NCBI RefSeq assembly: GCF_947179165.1
Contig: NC_077242.1
Coordinates: 45,215,097 to 45,279,096 of the forward strand
Direction: 5' to 3'
Source of the DNA: Solanum dulcamara
Lineage: Eukaryota; Streptophyta; Magnoliopsida; Solanales; Solanaceae
DNA: 64,000 bases
Shown: piece by piece, positions 24,308-36,936 of the stretch
How the letters are laid out: the number at the start of each line of letters is the position of its first letter
How positions within the stretch are numbered: position 1 is the stretch's first letter
The notes under the pieces: model-generated
The model's database searches: none
What the model saw: only the letters and a program-made list of their open reading frames with translations
Told to the model about the DNA's origin: nothing
Made by a program: the position numbers and the translations under genes

Positions 24308-24429
24308 AGCATTAATGCCGTTCGACGAGTTCCTAGAACTAGAAGGTCTGCCGCGGTCTCTACCATGGCCTACTGAGGTATTAATATCCTAACTTTTAGG
24401 GCACGTAGCCAACGAAGAAGGAACTCCAA

Positions 24430-24900
24430 CAATTGATCCAATAAGTTGAGCTGCATCCCTTAAATTTTTTATGAATGGACACTCTCTCACCAAATGGCCT
24501 TGACAGCCGCAGGCGAAACAAGCACCTGTAGTAAGACGACATTCCCTAAAGTGAGTCTTGCCATAGTGAGGACACTAGGGCAAAGGTGTCTTTGACTGAC
24601 GCGAACCTTTGCTTATTGGTGAACTCGAAACCCTAGAGCTTTGACCGACTCCTGAACATCCTGTGTTATTGAATCTCCCACCTGGGGACTGAAGAGGTAC
24701 CCTCCAAGCTGGTTGGGTAGGGTATCGACTATACTGGTAAGGCTGTCTGCCTTGAGGATCCCCCGAATCACCAGCCAACTTAGCCTTCTTATGCTGGCCT
24801 CTGCCGTAATCTTTATCGGGCTGTCGCCCACTGCATTGCCTCTTTATCCCCAGCCCATGCCTTTAAACCTACCCTGCCATTAATCTGGTCAATAATTGAA
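24430..24900 (-). pseudogene. Gag C-terminal region with CCHC zinc knuckle, A2
   Basis: On the minus strand a glutamine/proline/serine-rich stretch (24575-24778, GRQPYQYSRYPTQPAW) leads to CFACGCQGHLVREC at about 24478-24521. This is a perfect C-X2-C-X4-H-X4-C knuckle that in Gag binds RNA. One stop separates the two parts. The following residues (RDAAQLIGS) match the usual spacer to protease. The capsid core that should lie upstream is absent. Confidence 0.8.
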
Positions 24901-24942
24901 CTGCATCCCTCATTGCCCTGTCTTCTGGCCCTAGCTGTGGGG

Positions 24943-25146
24943 CTAGAGGCCTAGGTACTGGGCCTCGGGGGATGCAGATACTGCTGCTCTAGGCTCCTCT
25001 GGGGGTGGCGGCATAGTAGAGCTGGCCGACTGGAGCATGATTCCCGGCATAGACTGGGCATGAGCCTTAATAACCCCCAAAGTCTGACGGGTTTCATCCG
25101 CTATTGACTTGCCCTTCTGAGTAACTGTCGCTTTCTTTGGAGGCAT
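24943..25146 (-). pseudogene. Gag N-terminal remnant of A2
   Basis: Likely start at 25146 (MPPKKATVTQ), a typical start of plant gypsy Gag. The open frame extends four codons upstream. The lysine-rich head is followed by a proline-rich segment (MPPPPEEP), after which the frame breaks. A short REDRAMRDAV-type stretch near 24900 then passes directly into the C-terminal Gag, so roughly the whole capsid domain is deleted. It lies about 200 bases from the PBS. Confidence 0.7.
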
Positions 25147-25325
25147 TGCTGCAAACATAATGGTACATTAGTGAGGTATCATCCTAATAACATAGCTCTA
25201 CCGCACGATCTTAGATCTGAAAGAAAGTAACATCCTAACTGTCCTGTAGCCTCCTATCTATAGATGTGGTGCACAACACACCGATAAACAAGACTCTACT
25301 AGACACGGTCTGTAGACACTCCAAG

Positions 25326-25345
25326 GACGAACTGCTCTGATACCA
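25326..25345 (-). promoter_or_regulatory. A2 primer binding site
   Basis: The minus strand gives TGGTATCAGAGCAGTTCGTC, 4 bases from the 5' LTR end. The first 12 bases fit initiator tRNA-Met, and the rest diverge from it. Confidence 0.88.
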
Positions 25346-25349
25346 CTTC

Positions 25350-28300
25350 TGTCACGACCCAACCCTATAGGCCGCAACTGGGGTCCGACCTGGACCCTCT
25401 TATGCGTATTTATCAACTACACTTAAGTTGAACCGTGTGTGATGTGATACTATATACAAAAACCCCAATAGTTTAAAATGTTTTCATGTACATGTAGCCT
25501 CTTTCATTTGTATCATATCATGAAAGGACACGCGAGCCGACAAGGCTGCTATAACAAAAATATTCATAACATATTGAATAGGCAACATTGAAACTAACTC
25601 ACAAACAACCCACATATACATATGTCTACAGACCTCTAAGAATAGTAACAACAACATATGGCGGGACAACACCCCCGCCATACCCCTGAATGTACAAATA
25701 TATACATTAAGTGAACAGCATCAAAATTTAGGCTCCAGAACAGTGAAGCACTTCCGACATAGCTGAGAGGAACTCCTACGCTGATGGATCTCCAAAATAA
25801 ACATTTGTACCTGCGGGCATGAAACGCAGCCCCCCCCCCGAGAAAAAGGGGGTCACTACGATATATGTACTGAGTATGTAAAGCATAACACATCGTAACT
25901 GAGATCATAACTGAAATAGGGATGCAGGGGGCAAGTATAACAATTAACAAATTACTGTACCTGCACTTTAAGACACGTAATCCTATACATCATCATATAA
26001 TGTGCCCGGCCCTCTAGTGAACTCGGTGTCATAATCATTACTTCATAATCACATATCATCGTGTCATAATATATTTCATTTCATCATATCATCGTATACG
26101 GTATCGTACCATCATATATGATATCATCTTATCATGTATATCATTGTATTATACCCGGTTCACTACGGGGCTCAGGGTCACAATGTATTGCTTTAATCTC
26201 ATATGCATGCCTACATAAAGTATCCGGCCCTTTAGTGAGGGACTCTGTGAATGGAGTAGTGTACGTCTATAGCGTACCATCATAATATACATATGTACCT
26301 GGCCCTCTAAGGAGGGACTCGGTGTTCCTTCCTTATTTCACCACATATACTATCATATTACAGCCGTCCCGGGACTCGGTGAATAATCGTATCATCATAA
26401 CATATAACATATATCACACCTCACGTACGGCATCGTCTCCTCGTGCGTGGAACTATACACATCCGGCCCGGGATGCGGTGAAAGAAGCAGTAACACTGTG
26501 CACGATAACATATCCCGGCCCATCATGGGACTCGAGGAAGGATGGGTTACAGTATGCACGAGTAGAGTAGTGGGAAACCATATGCAACTAAGTCATTATC
26601 TAAGACTCGATGAAACAGTCAAGTGAACCGTCACCTGAAGACTGGGGGAGTAATTATCCGAGGTATCCCTTTAGATGTCATTAGGGCTTATATCATTTGG
26701 GGTTCAGGGATCACAAACATGCATCAAAATAATGCCACATAATTCATGCAATCAGAAATATAGTCTATGCAATCAGAAACACAATTTATCTAGTCAAAGA
26801 CTCAACTCATGCAACCAACGGCATTTATCATTTCAGAGCCTCTAAAAAAAGGAGCTGGTACCTCTACTTTCTATTCATTATATAGCAGGCTTGAGAATAG
26901 TAGTTTGACTACTTTCAGACTCTTAATGTGACTACAAGTCACGAGTTACAATCAGAGCTCATAAATGGAATTACCTCTAAACCTATATCATATACCATTT
27001 CACTTAAAGTTAAGCCATTCCAAAGTAAAGAAGAAATAGGCTTTACATGTACTAGTTTTCATCACATAGAAGACAAAAAGGCAATGACTTAGCTATTGCA
27101 GAAGTTCTAATACCAAGAAGTAAACAAGAGTCTCGACTCATACTCAGGGCTTTACGAATGGATTGAATCCTAAATATCGTATACATATCATTCATAACTT
27201 ATATCTAAGACATGCCAAAAGAAAAGAAGAATAGTTCTACATATCTATTTCAAAAACATGCCAAAGGAAAGCTTCACATACCTTGTATGGACTTCTCTTA
27301 ATCACATCCACATCGTTGTCCTCGAAACCTATTTAACATGGAAGTAATGTAAGTATTAACAACCTTGGACTTTTCAGCAACTTATACTACCCACGAGTAT
27401 TCATAACATTCATCCCTTCGCTCGCCTTCTCGGCTAGTTCCTTAACTAGTTAGGATGTTAACGAAAATCGGGCAGCAACTCCCCTATAATGTGCCCTATC
27501 CTAAATCCCAACCATGACCTTAGAACCTGCAGCCAACCAAAAATAGAACCAGAAGCCCATACATATACATATTACAACCAAAATTACACAATATACCCCC
27601 CAACAATTCACTCGAAACTAAGATACCAAAACTAGAGTTTTAAATCTTTCTTTCGCGAATTCTTTAATTGCAAAGCGGAGGGTCATGTGTCTGCAACCAG
27701 CAGCTCCCACACCTCATTTAGATAACTTTTAGACCCTGCAACACGCCACAACACAACCAGCAGCATCCCCCACTCGCACAACACCTTATTTCGACAACAA
27801 TTCACTTCTAGCGACTCCAGTTTAGTTTATTCCGAACGCTGAACTTTTAAACCCTTTTCCCCAACTTCCAGCAGCTACTAAGGTGTGTAATACACCCTAA
27901 TTTAACATCATAAACTTCAAATTATAGGGGAAGCACTTACCTTTCCCGAAATTGACTAAAACATGCCGAAAACGCGCCTCGGAATTTTATTTACGTACTG
28001 AATCGTTGTGGCAGCTTGCTGTCTAATTTTTGCTGCACAAAATCCTAATTTTATACTACTAATACTTCCATATCATTGTATTATATGCTAATTAATTAAT
28101 TTACGGAACGAAAACGGGACTTACCTATTTTGCTCCCAAAGCCGTCGCAATTTTCTCTCCTTAGCTTTAGGGTTTTTTTGTTCACGTTGCTGCTGGAAAT
28201 TTGTTAATGAACTGAACTAATTAGGATACATATCAACTTATATAGGTGGTCCCAAGGGGTGACATGTGTCAGCCCCTAAGGATGACACGTGTAAAGCCAT

Positions 28301-28792
28301 GATTGGCCACCGTGTCATGCTGCCAATTACGGGCTGCCACGTGGCAGCGGGGTCCACCTCCCCCAAGCAGCTGCATCACCTACTTGACCCTAAGTAGGTG
28401 GATCACCTGCTTGCTTGAGGTGTTGCCACGTGTCGCTCTTCCATTGGCTGCCATGCGTCGTCTTTTTCCCTTACTCGCGGTTTCGTAATTTAGTCTCACT
28501 TTAAGAGCCTATGTAATCCGTACTACGTAAGCTTGATATATCCTTAAGCAACTTAAGTGTATAAGACTCTTAACTTAGTGTCTTACGTAGGTAAATCGAG
28601 TCCTACGACTCATTTCTTAGCCTCCAACTCTTTCCGGATTCTTATGACTCTATCTCCAACCTCCCTTCTCGCGAGGTATCACAATCTTCTTTCCTTAGAG
28701 TTGTTTGATAGTGTCGTAGCTTATCCGGCTCACATGATAGTGTCTAAGGAACTTAAAAAGACGTTCCGAGCTCAAGTGTACGGGGTGTAACA
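25350..28792 (-). repeat. A2 5' LTR
   Basis: Plus-strand ends are TGTCACGACCC and GGGGTGTAACA, followed by the TTTAT duplication. A minus-strand TATATAAG lies at 28238-28244, with CACGTG-type motifs and an inverted CCAAT box just upstream (28260-28345), forming a plausible promoter. The distal half contains the CCGAGTCCC...GGGCCGG units (26160-26540). Confidence 0.92.
28238..28345 (-). promoter_or_regulatory. Putative LTR promoter of A2 (TATA, G-boxes, CCAAT)
   Basis: Reading the minus strand: GCCACGTGGCAGC (near 28340), an ATTGG/CCAAT motif, ACACGTGTC (near 28285), then TATATAAG at 28238-28244. G-box palindromes close upstream of a TATA box suggest bZIP/bHLH-responsive expression, which is an inference. 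Confidence 0.55.
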
Positions 28793-28797
28793 TTTAT

Positions 28798-30755
28798 GGT
28801 GTTATTATAGATTGTGTTAAATGCCCTATAGGTGGCTGGAAATGTGAAAATGGCATAGAAACACTAGACGTTAGGAATAAACTAAATTAGAGTCGCTATA
28901 GTTAAATTGTCATCAAAGTAAAGTGTTGTCCTTGTGAGGTGCTGCCGCAGGGGTGTGGCTGGTTGTTTCAAGGTCTAAATATGCTCTAAATGAGGTGGGG
29001 GATCTTCTGGTTGCAGCCACATGACCCCCGCTTTGTACGGGTAAAGGTTTTGCAAAATGGAAACTAGAAACCCTATTTTGATATCGTAATTTTGAATGAG
29101 TCATTTAGAGATTATGTTGTATATTGTTGGTGTGAATTGCTTAAACATATGTTGCAGATTGTTGTTGTTGGTTGGATGTAGGTATTAGGAGTGGAATTGG
29201 AAAATTGGATAGGGCACATTATAGGGGAGGTGCCGCCCAATTTTTGTTAATGCCTTACCTAATTAAAGAACTAGTCGACGAGACGAATAAGGAAATAGAT
29301 TCCAGGAATACTAAGGTGCAACCTAAGATGCTGGAAAGCTAAGAGTTGTTGATATTCGTATTACTTTCATGTGGAATAGGTTCAAAGGACGACGAGGCGA
29401 AAGGGATAAAGAGTAACTCACAAGGGGTATGTGAAGCCTATCCCTTCTCTTCTTTTGGCATGTCGTAAAGGTAAGTAAACAGTGATATAACGTCTAAAGT
29501 AATTCCATTATTGAATGCTGCTTATTCCGTTCTGAATGTTAAAGCTTACATGATAGTTAAGCTAATTTCCTTGAGTCTTTTATACACTGAGGACGTAATG
29601 AATATACAGACTCCTAGTCATAACACTATTCGAAGACAAATACTCTGGAATTCTTAAGTGAATAGTCTTACTTTGGTATATGTCTAGGAACCTTGAGATG
29701 TAATTAATGTAGCCCCTAATGGCATTTAGAGGGCAGCTAGAATGACTATACTGTTACTCGAATTCTTAGAGAATAAGTTAGTCCTCTTATATAGTTGAGT
29801 CTCAGATAATGATTTAAACTGTGTTTTGTTTCTCACTACTCTACTCGTGTATACTGTAACACTTTTTCTCCGAGTCCTGGGCCGGTTATCAGATTTGTGC
29901 AATTCACTGCATTGTTCACCGAGTCCCTCACTAAAAGGCCGGCATTCGTCTGTATATATATGATGATGATGTATTATAATAAGGTGACGATGGCATGGGG
30001 CCTGATACTGATACTATGATGATATGTTGTAATAAGGTGATGATGGCATAGGGCCTAATACTGATACTACAAATATAATTCACCGGATCCCTAATAGGAA
30101 CGGCTATATTGAAAATTTGAGGATGCATGATTTTACTTTTCCAAGTACCGGTTTCTGATTTGACATTTTATCCCCTACTTCTCTACTTCAGATATGCTTC
30201 TAGTTGTATCATGTTATGTTTTACATACTCAGTACATATGTCGTACTGGCCCCCTTTCTTCGAGGGGCTGCGTTTCATGCCTGCAGGTACAGGTATAGGT
30301 TTTGGGAGTCCGTCAGCTTAGGATTCCATTTAGCTCAGTTGGAAGAGACTCCATTGTATGGAAGCCTAGTTATTTATATGGACCATGGATGTGTAAAATT
30401 GTTGTGTCTATTCAGGGGTATGGCGGGGGCCCTGTCCCGCTATATGTTGTCGTTAATATTTTTAGAGGTCTGCAGACATGTATATGTGGGTTGTGTATGT
30501 CAGTTTGATTCAGCTGGGTCTATATGATATATGATATATGTTATTATGTTATGGCAGCCTTGTCGGCTTGCGTGCCCTGTCATATTGTTATACAAACAAA
30601 AAGGGCTATAGGTTTATGAAAATGTTACCGCCCAGTGGGGCTCTATTACATGATATTGTTTTATTTATAATTCAATGTGACCACAACTGATAGATATGTA
30701 TACGGAGGGGTCCAGGTCAGACCCCAATCATAGCTTACGGGGTTGAGTCGTGACA
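28798..30755 (+). repeat. B1 5' LTR, second part
   Basis: It continues the LTR broken at 18010 and ends TGAGTCGTGACA, followed by GAAG and the PBS. It includes CCGAGTCC(C/T)-type units near 29870-29940 and the conserved CATACTCAGTACATATGTCG segment near 30224. Net LTR length without A2 is about 3.06 kb. Confidence 0.85.
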
Positions 30756-30759
30756 GAAG

Positions 30760-30780
30760 TGGTATCAAAGCAGTTCGTCC
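30760..30780 (+). promoter_or_regulatory. B1 primer binding site
   Basis: TGGTATCAAAGCAGTTCGTC follows the LTR by 4 bases. One G-to-A change relative to the other copies weakens the initiator tRNA-Met match. Confidence 0.85.
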
Positions 30781-31170
30781 TTAGATTGCCTGCAGACTAT
30801 ATCAAGTAGAGTCTTGATTATCGATGTGTTGCACGCCACATCCATAAATAGGAAGCTACAAGACATTTAGGGTGTTACGTTTCTTCTACATCTAAGATTG
30901 TGCTATAGATCCGAGTCATAGAAAAATTCCCTATACTAACCTTGAATCTTAACAGAAGGACGACATCAACCGAAGGAAGTAATTGATGACATGGGACATT
31001 ACAAAGCACGCAGGTAAGTAAAGTAAAGGCATAAAAGATATCCGTCGGGTAAGGTATTAAAGTAATATTGAAATATAAAGTTGAAACCAGAAAGGAAAGC
31101 AGACAGGAAGTGCAACAAATGCAGTTTGAAGTTGGACGTATGAGGTGAGTCCATTATTTTTATATTATTA

Positions 31171-31480
31171 TTGACATTGAAAGCCCCGTGTGGCTGCGAT
31201 ATGAGATTATGTACCCAGAGTATTATAATATACATTAAGGCAATTGTAACAAGGGACTAAATGAGCTACAGGCACAAGATAAGTGAAGTTTTGTTAACTA
31301 TATGGGGTAATTTTGTCAGTGTTGTTTTGAGATAATGTTGAAGGCTCTGTGCGGCTGTAACAGGAAATGTGATAAACACATATTTATATTGGCCCTGTGA
31401 GGCATTATGGCGGTAGTATGATATGACATGAATATATGTATATATGTTGTCCCTGTGAGGCGTTGTTGGTATTTTCTGTG
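31171..31480 (+). repeat. GCCCTGTG-type imperfect repeats in B1 leader
   Basis: Units with GCC(C/T)(C/T)GTG(T/C)GGCTG or CCCTGTGAGGC recur at roughly 50-130 base spacing. Equivalent repeats lie in A1 (47626-47745), A2 (about 24120-24190), A3 and B2 (about 56260-56370). The surrounding positions suggest the leader/packaging region, but no function is shown. Confidence 0.65.
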
Positions 31481-32983
31481 TGTAGGTTGTGGGATAGTAA
31501 AGAGTATAGAGGAAACTCTGCCAAAATTTTCCCAATACAAGAAAAAAAGGGGGAATAAAATGTAGTTTATAACATATCTTGAAAATTAATACCGAGTACC
31601 CATAGGATGCTAAATTCAAGTTATAAGAGATACTCTTCATGTCATCGATGAGGGACACCCTCTTTACTTGGGGAAGTTTATTTCGAAGAAACAAAAGTCC
31701 CTCTGAGCAGTGCAGTTCAGACTGCAATATCTCCAACTGTAATTGAGTTTCACTCTTTTTGAAAGCACCAAGCCCTCAACTCATAGTGTAAATTAAACGA
31801 GTTGTTCATAACTTGAGGATAAACTTGGAAGGAGACCAGGTCGGGCAAGTATTAAAAGGAAAGTATTGTGATGTTTAAGAGGTTCGGATTTCTTCCAACA
31901 ATGGGTGGGGAATGGTTCATGATAACAGTTTGTAGTTCTCCACTGACTAATTAGGAAAAGAACTTCTAAAAGAAGCACCTCAAAGAGATGTCAGGAACTG
32001 AACACGAATACGAATTAAAAGGGGGATATATAAGTATGAATTGAACAGTGTGATACGAGTATGCAGGGATAAAGGGGAACCACTAGTAAAACGCACTTAG
32101 TACGCGTTGACTAAGTTAAAGTCCTGCGTTGAGAACGCAGTAAGAGCATGGGGCTTAAGATACAAAAAAAATGATGACGCGTGTACACAATGTCGCCCCA
32201 AAAATAGTAGAACCCTTAAGGGACGAGGATGGAAAACTTAAGGAACAAATGGCGCAAATTCTATTCGCCCCAAGAAGCAAAGGATATAGGTTGGGACAAA
32301 GCCACTACTTCGAGAAAACCTGGAATAGTTATCGTCAGAATACTAGCACTGCCAATTGAAATCTGAACGACTATAAGTACAAACAGAGGAAAGTACGAGT
32401 ACCCTCTAAAGGGGGGAAGTTAATGAGAAAGTGGAAAAAGTAAGGTGAAGGCAATCGATATGACAACATATTTAAGATGGATGCTTAAACTTCAAGTAGG
32501 ATACCTTGCCGAACAAAACTAGGAAGGTCCGGAAGCTACCAATAATTGGATGGAAGCCAGAATGCTATATAAGGCAGCGTTAAGAAGTTTGTGACGAGAC
32601 CCTGAACAACATAACACTAGAAGGCGGCTGCGTATAAAAACAAAAGAGTGTAACCATGAAAGGATATCAACCAACTTAAGAGACATTACGAAGTATAATG
32701 ACAGCATGCTAGACCAAAAGCTAAAATGTTGGTTATAGAGTTAGTCACAAATGATGTTGCGATAGATAAATAACCAAAGAAAAAGGAATAGAAAGACTCT
32801 TGTGGTAGAAAATGAGGATAACACAAAGTGAATAGAGGATAGTGGAGCTAAAGGTCTACGCCGATACTGGATGCAAGATAACAGACGAAAGGACAGGGCA
32901 AAACATAAAGACTCGCGAGACAATGCAGAGGTAAATCTGGAGCTAAGTTGAGTGCCCCACACATTATGGCAAGGATTACAATG

Positions 32984-33102
32984 AAATGCGACACGAAGAC
33001 TTCCTAGGGAGGTCACCCATCCCAGTATTACTCTCACCCCACCATGCTTAATCTTAAAATTCGGATGGAACTTAATGCGTTAGTGCTGGTATGATCACGT
33101 GA
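32984..33102 (-). pseudogene. 5S rRNA-derived sequence in B1 (antisense to element)
   Basis: The minus strand reads as a near full-length plant 5S rRNA: GTGATCATACCAGCACTAA at the 5' end, TTAAGCATGGTGGGGTGAGAG in the A box/IE region, ACTGGGATGGGTGACC in the C box, and AAGTCTTCGTGTCGCAT at the 3' end. B1 is on the plus strand, so the 5S is antisense to it. B2 has the same arrangement, and neither flank matches those of the type A 5S. Confidence 0.88.
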
Positions 33103-34084
33103 GATGGAAGAATCGGAACTTGTGGAGAAAGAACGATATGAGATTATGTTCCTGGAATACTATACATTACGTTGAGGGTATTGTAAAAAGGATTTAAGCA
33201 ATACAAGAAGGATTAGCTAACTGCTAACTAACGACGCACTCAAATGCCACAACTCTTCAACATAGAACTAGTTGATGAGAGAAAAACCGCAGAATGACTA
33301 TATGGGCCAGTAGGCGAGGGAATTTCGACACCACTTGGCAGCCAACTCTGAGGGCGAAAAATCAAAACCCAAAAGGTAAGGGTACCAGCTGATGTAATTT
33401 ACAAATGAAAGAAAGCAATACCAAAGGTCGAAAATTCCAATTTTGGACCAGGACTACAAGACTCACTTCGCACTCCAGCACCAGATGAATCTGGAGGGAA
33501 TGTTACTTGTGGATTAACGATATTAGTCCCTGCTCCTTCGATCAAAGGTTACCTACTCCACAGAGAAAGTGTAAAATTGTAGAGCAAAAGAGTGGTAGGA
33601 CCTTATGGAGTCCCCACAGCTATTGTCCTAGGCAAGCGAGCCCAAGTTGAAATTAACTATCAAGAGATACAAAGATAGGTTAAGCCAAATTACAGAGATG
33701 GAATTAGTGCTATGGGTGGAGTAAGACATGGCCACGAGTGGACCAAAGATCTACCCCGACATCGAGTGTAGAATAAGGGAGAAAAAGGCATGGTAAAACA
33801 TGAGGACTAGCGAGGTAACGTTAGGATACTTCTTGTACCCTCTAATATTCTTGTAAAGGTAAAGAATGATACAAGATAATGTATCTAGAGGATTACAAGC
33901 GGAGGTAAGGGAAATGGTGAAAGGGTCTAAGTAAAACTGGCAGAACTAGCTGGTTACTACAGGATGGCGAGTTTATATGCCAAAATTCCTTCGAAATTAT
34001 ACTAGTCATGTCAGACAAAGCACAGAATGACTACGAGAGCTATTATATGAGGGGACTGCAGCATTATTCAGTAGCTAACCCTAA

Positions 34085-36936
34085 TGTCACGACCCAACCC
34101 CGTAGGCCGCGACTGGGGTCTGACCTGGACCCCCCCATATACATATCTATCAGTTGTGGTCACATTGAACTGTATATAAAACAATAGCATGTAACAGAGC
34201 CCCTCTAGGAGATAACATTTTCATAAACCTGTAGCCCTTTTTATTTGTATCACAACATGATAGGGCACGCAAGCCGACAAGGCTTCTATAACATAATAAC
34301 ATATATCATATATCATGTAGACCCAGCTGAATCAAACTGACATAAACAACCCACATATACATGTCTGCAGACCTCTAAAAATATAAATGACAACATATGG
34401 AGGGACAGGGCCCCCGCCATACCCCCGAATGGATAAAACAATTTTATACATTAGTGGATAGTATCAAAAACTAGGCCCCGATACAATGGTGCCTCTTCTA
34501 GCTGAGCTGCATGGAATCCTAAGCTGACGGACTCCTAAAACCTATATCTATACCTGCAGGCATAAATGCTTCCCCCCGAGAACGAGGGGTCAGTACGATA
34601 TATGTACTGAGTATGTAAAGCGTAACATAATAAACTGGAGGTATATTCAAAATAGAGAAGCAGAGGAATAAATTATCAAATCAAAGACATGTACTTGTAC
34701 TCTGTGAATCACAAAAGCATGCATGCTCCATTTATACAATATAGCCGGCCTTTTTAGGGACCCGACGAATCACATCTGTAGGACCATCATAGGCCCGGTG
34801 CTATCACCACCCTTTTTCAATACATCATCATCATACATATATACATACATACCCGACCCTCTAGTGAGGGATCGATGAATAATACAGAAAGTTGTACATA
34901 ATAATGGACCGGGCCTGGGACAAGGTGAAAGAAGTATTACAGTATACACGAGTAAAGTAGTGAGTAACTATATACAATTTAGATCATTATCAGAGACCCG
35001 ATAGAATAAGAAAGTTGAGCTTTTGTTTGAGGACCCGAGTAACAAAGTAGTCATCTCGAGCATCCTTTAAATGCCATTATGGGTTGTCTCAAAAGTAATA
35101 TCGGGGACCCTAGACCTGTATTAACGTAGGGCTAAATCATTTATGGAATCAAAACACATAGTCTCGTATAGTCTTTACGACTCGGAGCTTGTACAGTTGG
35201 TACCTCTTTAACGTATAGAAGTTTCCAGGAAAATAGTTCAACTACTATCAGAGTTTGATATTCAAAAGTAAATAGGAGATGCTAAGAATGGAGTTACCTC
35301 GGAGCTCAAATCATATTCAACTTACAACTAAGACAAGGACATGCCCAAAAGAAGAAAGAGAATAAGCTCTATATAATGTGTACTTTCCCTTAGGTGATCT
35401 GCATATACATATTCTGTACCCGGCCCATGATGGGGCTTGGTGAACCACTATGGCATCGTAATCTCATTTTCGTATCGAATACATCTTAATGTAAAGGAGA
35501 GATAGCTTCTCCCACACTACATTCTAACACATAGAAGACCTATTAGGCAACACTAAATCTTTACATGAACCCTAATACTGAACAGTGGATAGGGGTTATG
35601 AGGCGTACTTGGAATTTTGGGAATGGAATTATCCCCAAACTTCATATACAATTCACTTAAGGCTAAACATTGCCAAAAGGAAAGAAAGATAGTTGTACGC
35701 ACTTATACCAAAAACATGCCAAAAGAAAGTTCCACATACCTCTTGTGAGTTACTCTTTATCCCGTTCGCCTCGTCGTCCTTTGAACCTATTCAACATGAA
35801 ATTAATACGAATATCAAAAACTCTTAGCTTTCCAGAATCTTAGGTTGCACCTTAGCATTCCTAGAATCTATTTCCTTGTCCGTCTCTTCAACTAGTTTTT
35901 TGATTAGGTAAGGCATTAACGAAAATTGGGCAGCACCTCTCCTATAATATGCCCTATCCGAATTTCCAATAACACCCTTAGTAACTACATCCAACAAACA
36001 AAAACAACCTGCAACATATATACAAGCAATTCACACCAAAATTACACAATACAAACCCCAAACAACTCACTCAAAACTATAAAAACGTGAATTCTGGACA
36101 GCTTACTATTTTACCTTGTCGCTTCGTTTCGAAGGGGTAATTGAGGGAAATAGGATTTATTTGAAAGTTATAGACATGCGTCTTAGGTTAGTATACAATT
36201 TATACTCACCCCTACATCAATTCCTTACAAAACGATATGCCCAAAACACCAACAGCAGTCCGTGTAAGATTTCCAAAACCAATATCTGGGCAGTATCTCC
36301 TCTACACTACATCACCCTTTTTCGAGAAGATAAAAGCAAAATTGTATTTTTAAGTCTACATGAAAGTTATATACCTATGAAATACCTTTCCAAAACATAT
36401 TGAATCACCCAAAATGAAGCTTTACAAAAAAAGTTATACCAATATTACTAACTACTGTCCCTTCTAAAAACAGGTTTGTTAACTAGTTTTAAATGTTTTC
36501 CCTCTTTGTTCTTTCAACTTTCTCTCAAGTTCCAAGCTGAAGAATTAATTCCGTAGACATCGTAAGATAAATATATACACCTCCATGTGATTGAGCAACA
36601 CCCTAGATAATTAATTCGTAGAGGAAAATTGGAAAACTTACCTTTAATCTTCCAAACCCATGGCTGCCTTTCTCTCACATTTCTCTCTTATTATGGTTGC
36701 TGGAGTTTCTGCTCCAAATGGAATAAGGATGACTTAATAGTCATCCAAGTACACATATATACCCCTCTTTAGAAGGTGTCATGTGGCATCCCCTTAGGGG
36801 TGACACGTGGCATCCCCCTAGGATGCCACCTATGCTCATGCGGCCTATCACATGCCACCATATGGCAGCGGGGTCCACCCCCTAAGCAGGTAGGTGAGTC
36901 ACCTGCTTGCTTGAGGTGCTTGCTTGTCACCTGCTT
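34085..36936 (-). repeat. B2 3' LTR, distal part
   Basis: It starts TGTCACGACCC and matches 56782-59640 of the 5' LTR. The last 205 bases (36732-36936) are repeated at 41511-41715 on the far side of A3. The frame 36116-36403 lies in the shared LTR module and is not a gene. Confidence 0.85.

Larger units (their letters stand above)
18011..28792 (-). mobile_element. Element A2: complete type A LTR retrotransposon, non-autonomous
   Basis: Two near-equal LTRs (3441 and 3443 bp) on the minus strand flank a 3.9 kb internal region with PBS and polypurine tract in the right places. The 5-base target duplication TTTAT is perfect (18006-18010 and 28793-28797). The internal region has the Gag N-terminus, Gag zinc knuckle, protease start, a 5S-derived segment, an integrase remnant and a polyprotein tail. 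It lacks the capsid, RT and RNase H. LTRs look very alike by eye, so it is among the younger insertions here. Confidence 0.92.
30756..34084 (+). other. B1 internal region, first part (decayed, non-coding)
   Basis: It follows the PBS and matches 53867-56781 and 43018-43546 of B2 (opposite strand). No long open frame is present. Near 33940 the translation LAGYYRMAS recalls the RT thumb motif LAGYYRRF, so part is decayed pol. It contains GCCCTGTG-type repeats (31171-31480), the antisense 5S segment and the uninterrupted form of the A1 target site (33551-33555). Confidence 0.65.

Noticed and set aside
24943..25158. Independent small proline-rich host gene
   Set aside because: The MPPKK start, position after the PBS and downstream zinc knuckle show it is the Gag N-terminus of A2.
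26000..26560. CRISPR-like array from regularly recurring CCGAGTCCC units
   Set aside because: Units are imperfect, unevenly spaced, shared by every LTR copy and lie in plant DNA without any cas gene.
31266..31736. 156-residue minus-strand frame, with a similar 158-residue frame at 55996-56472
   Set aside because: Both are the antisense of the same leader region in B1 and B2. The shared length reflects shared DNA; I saw no recognisable domain, and stops differ nearby. Retained coding is possible but unsupported.
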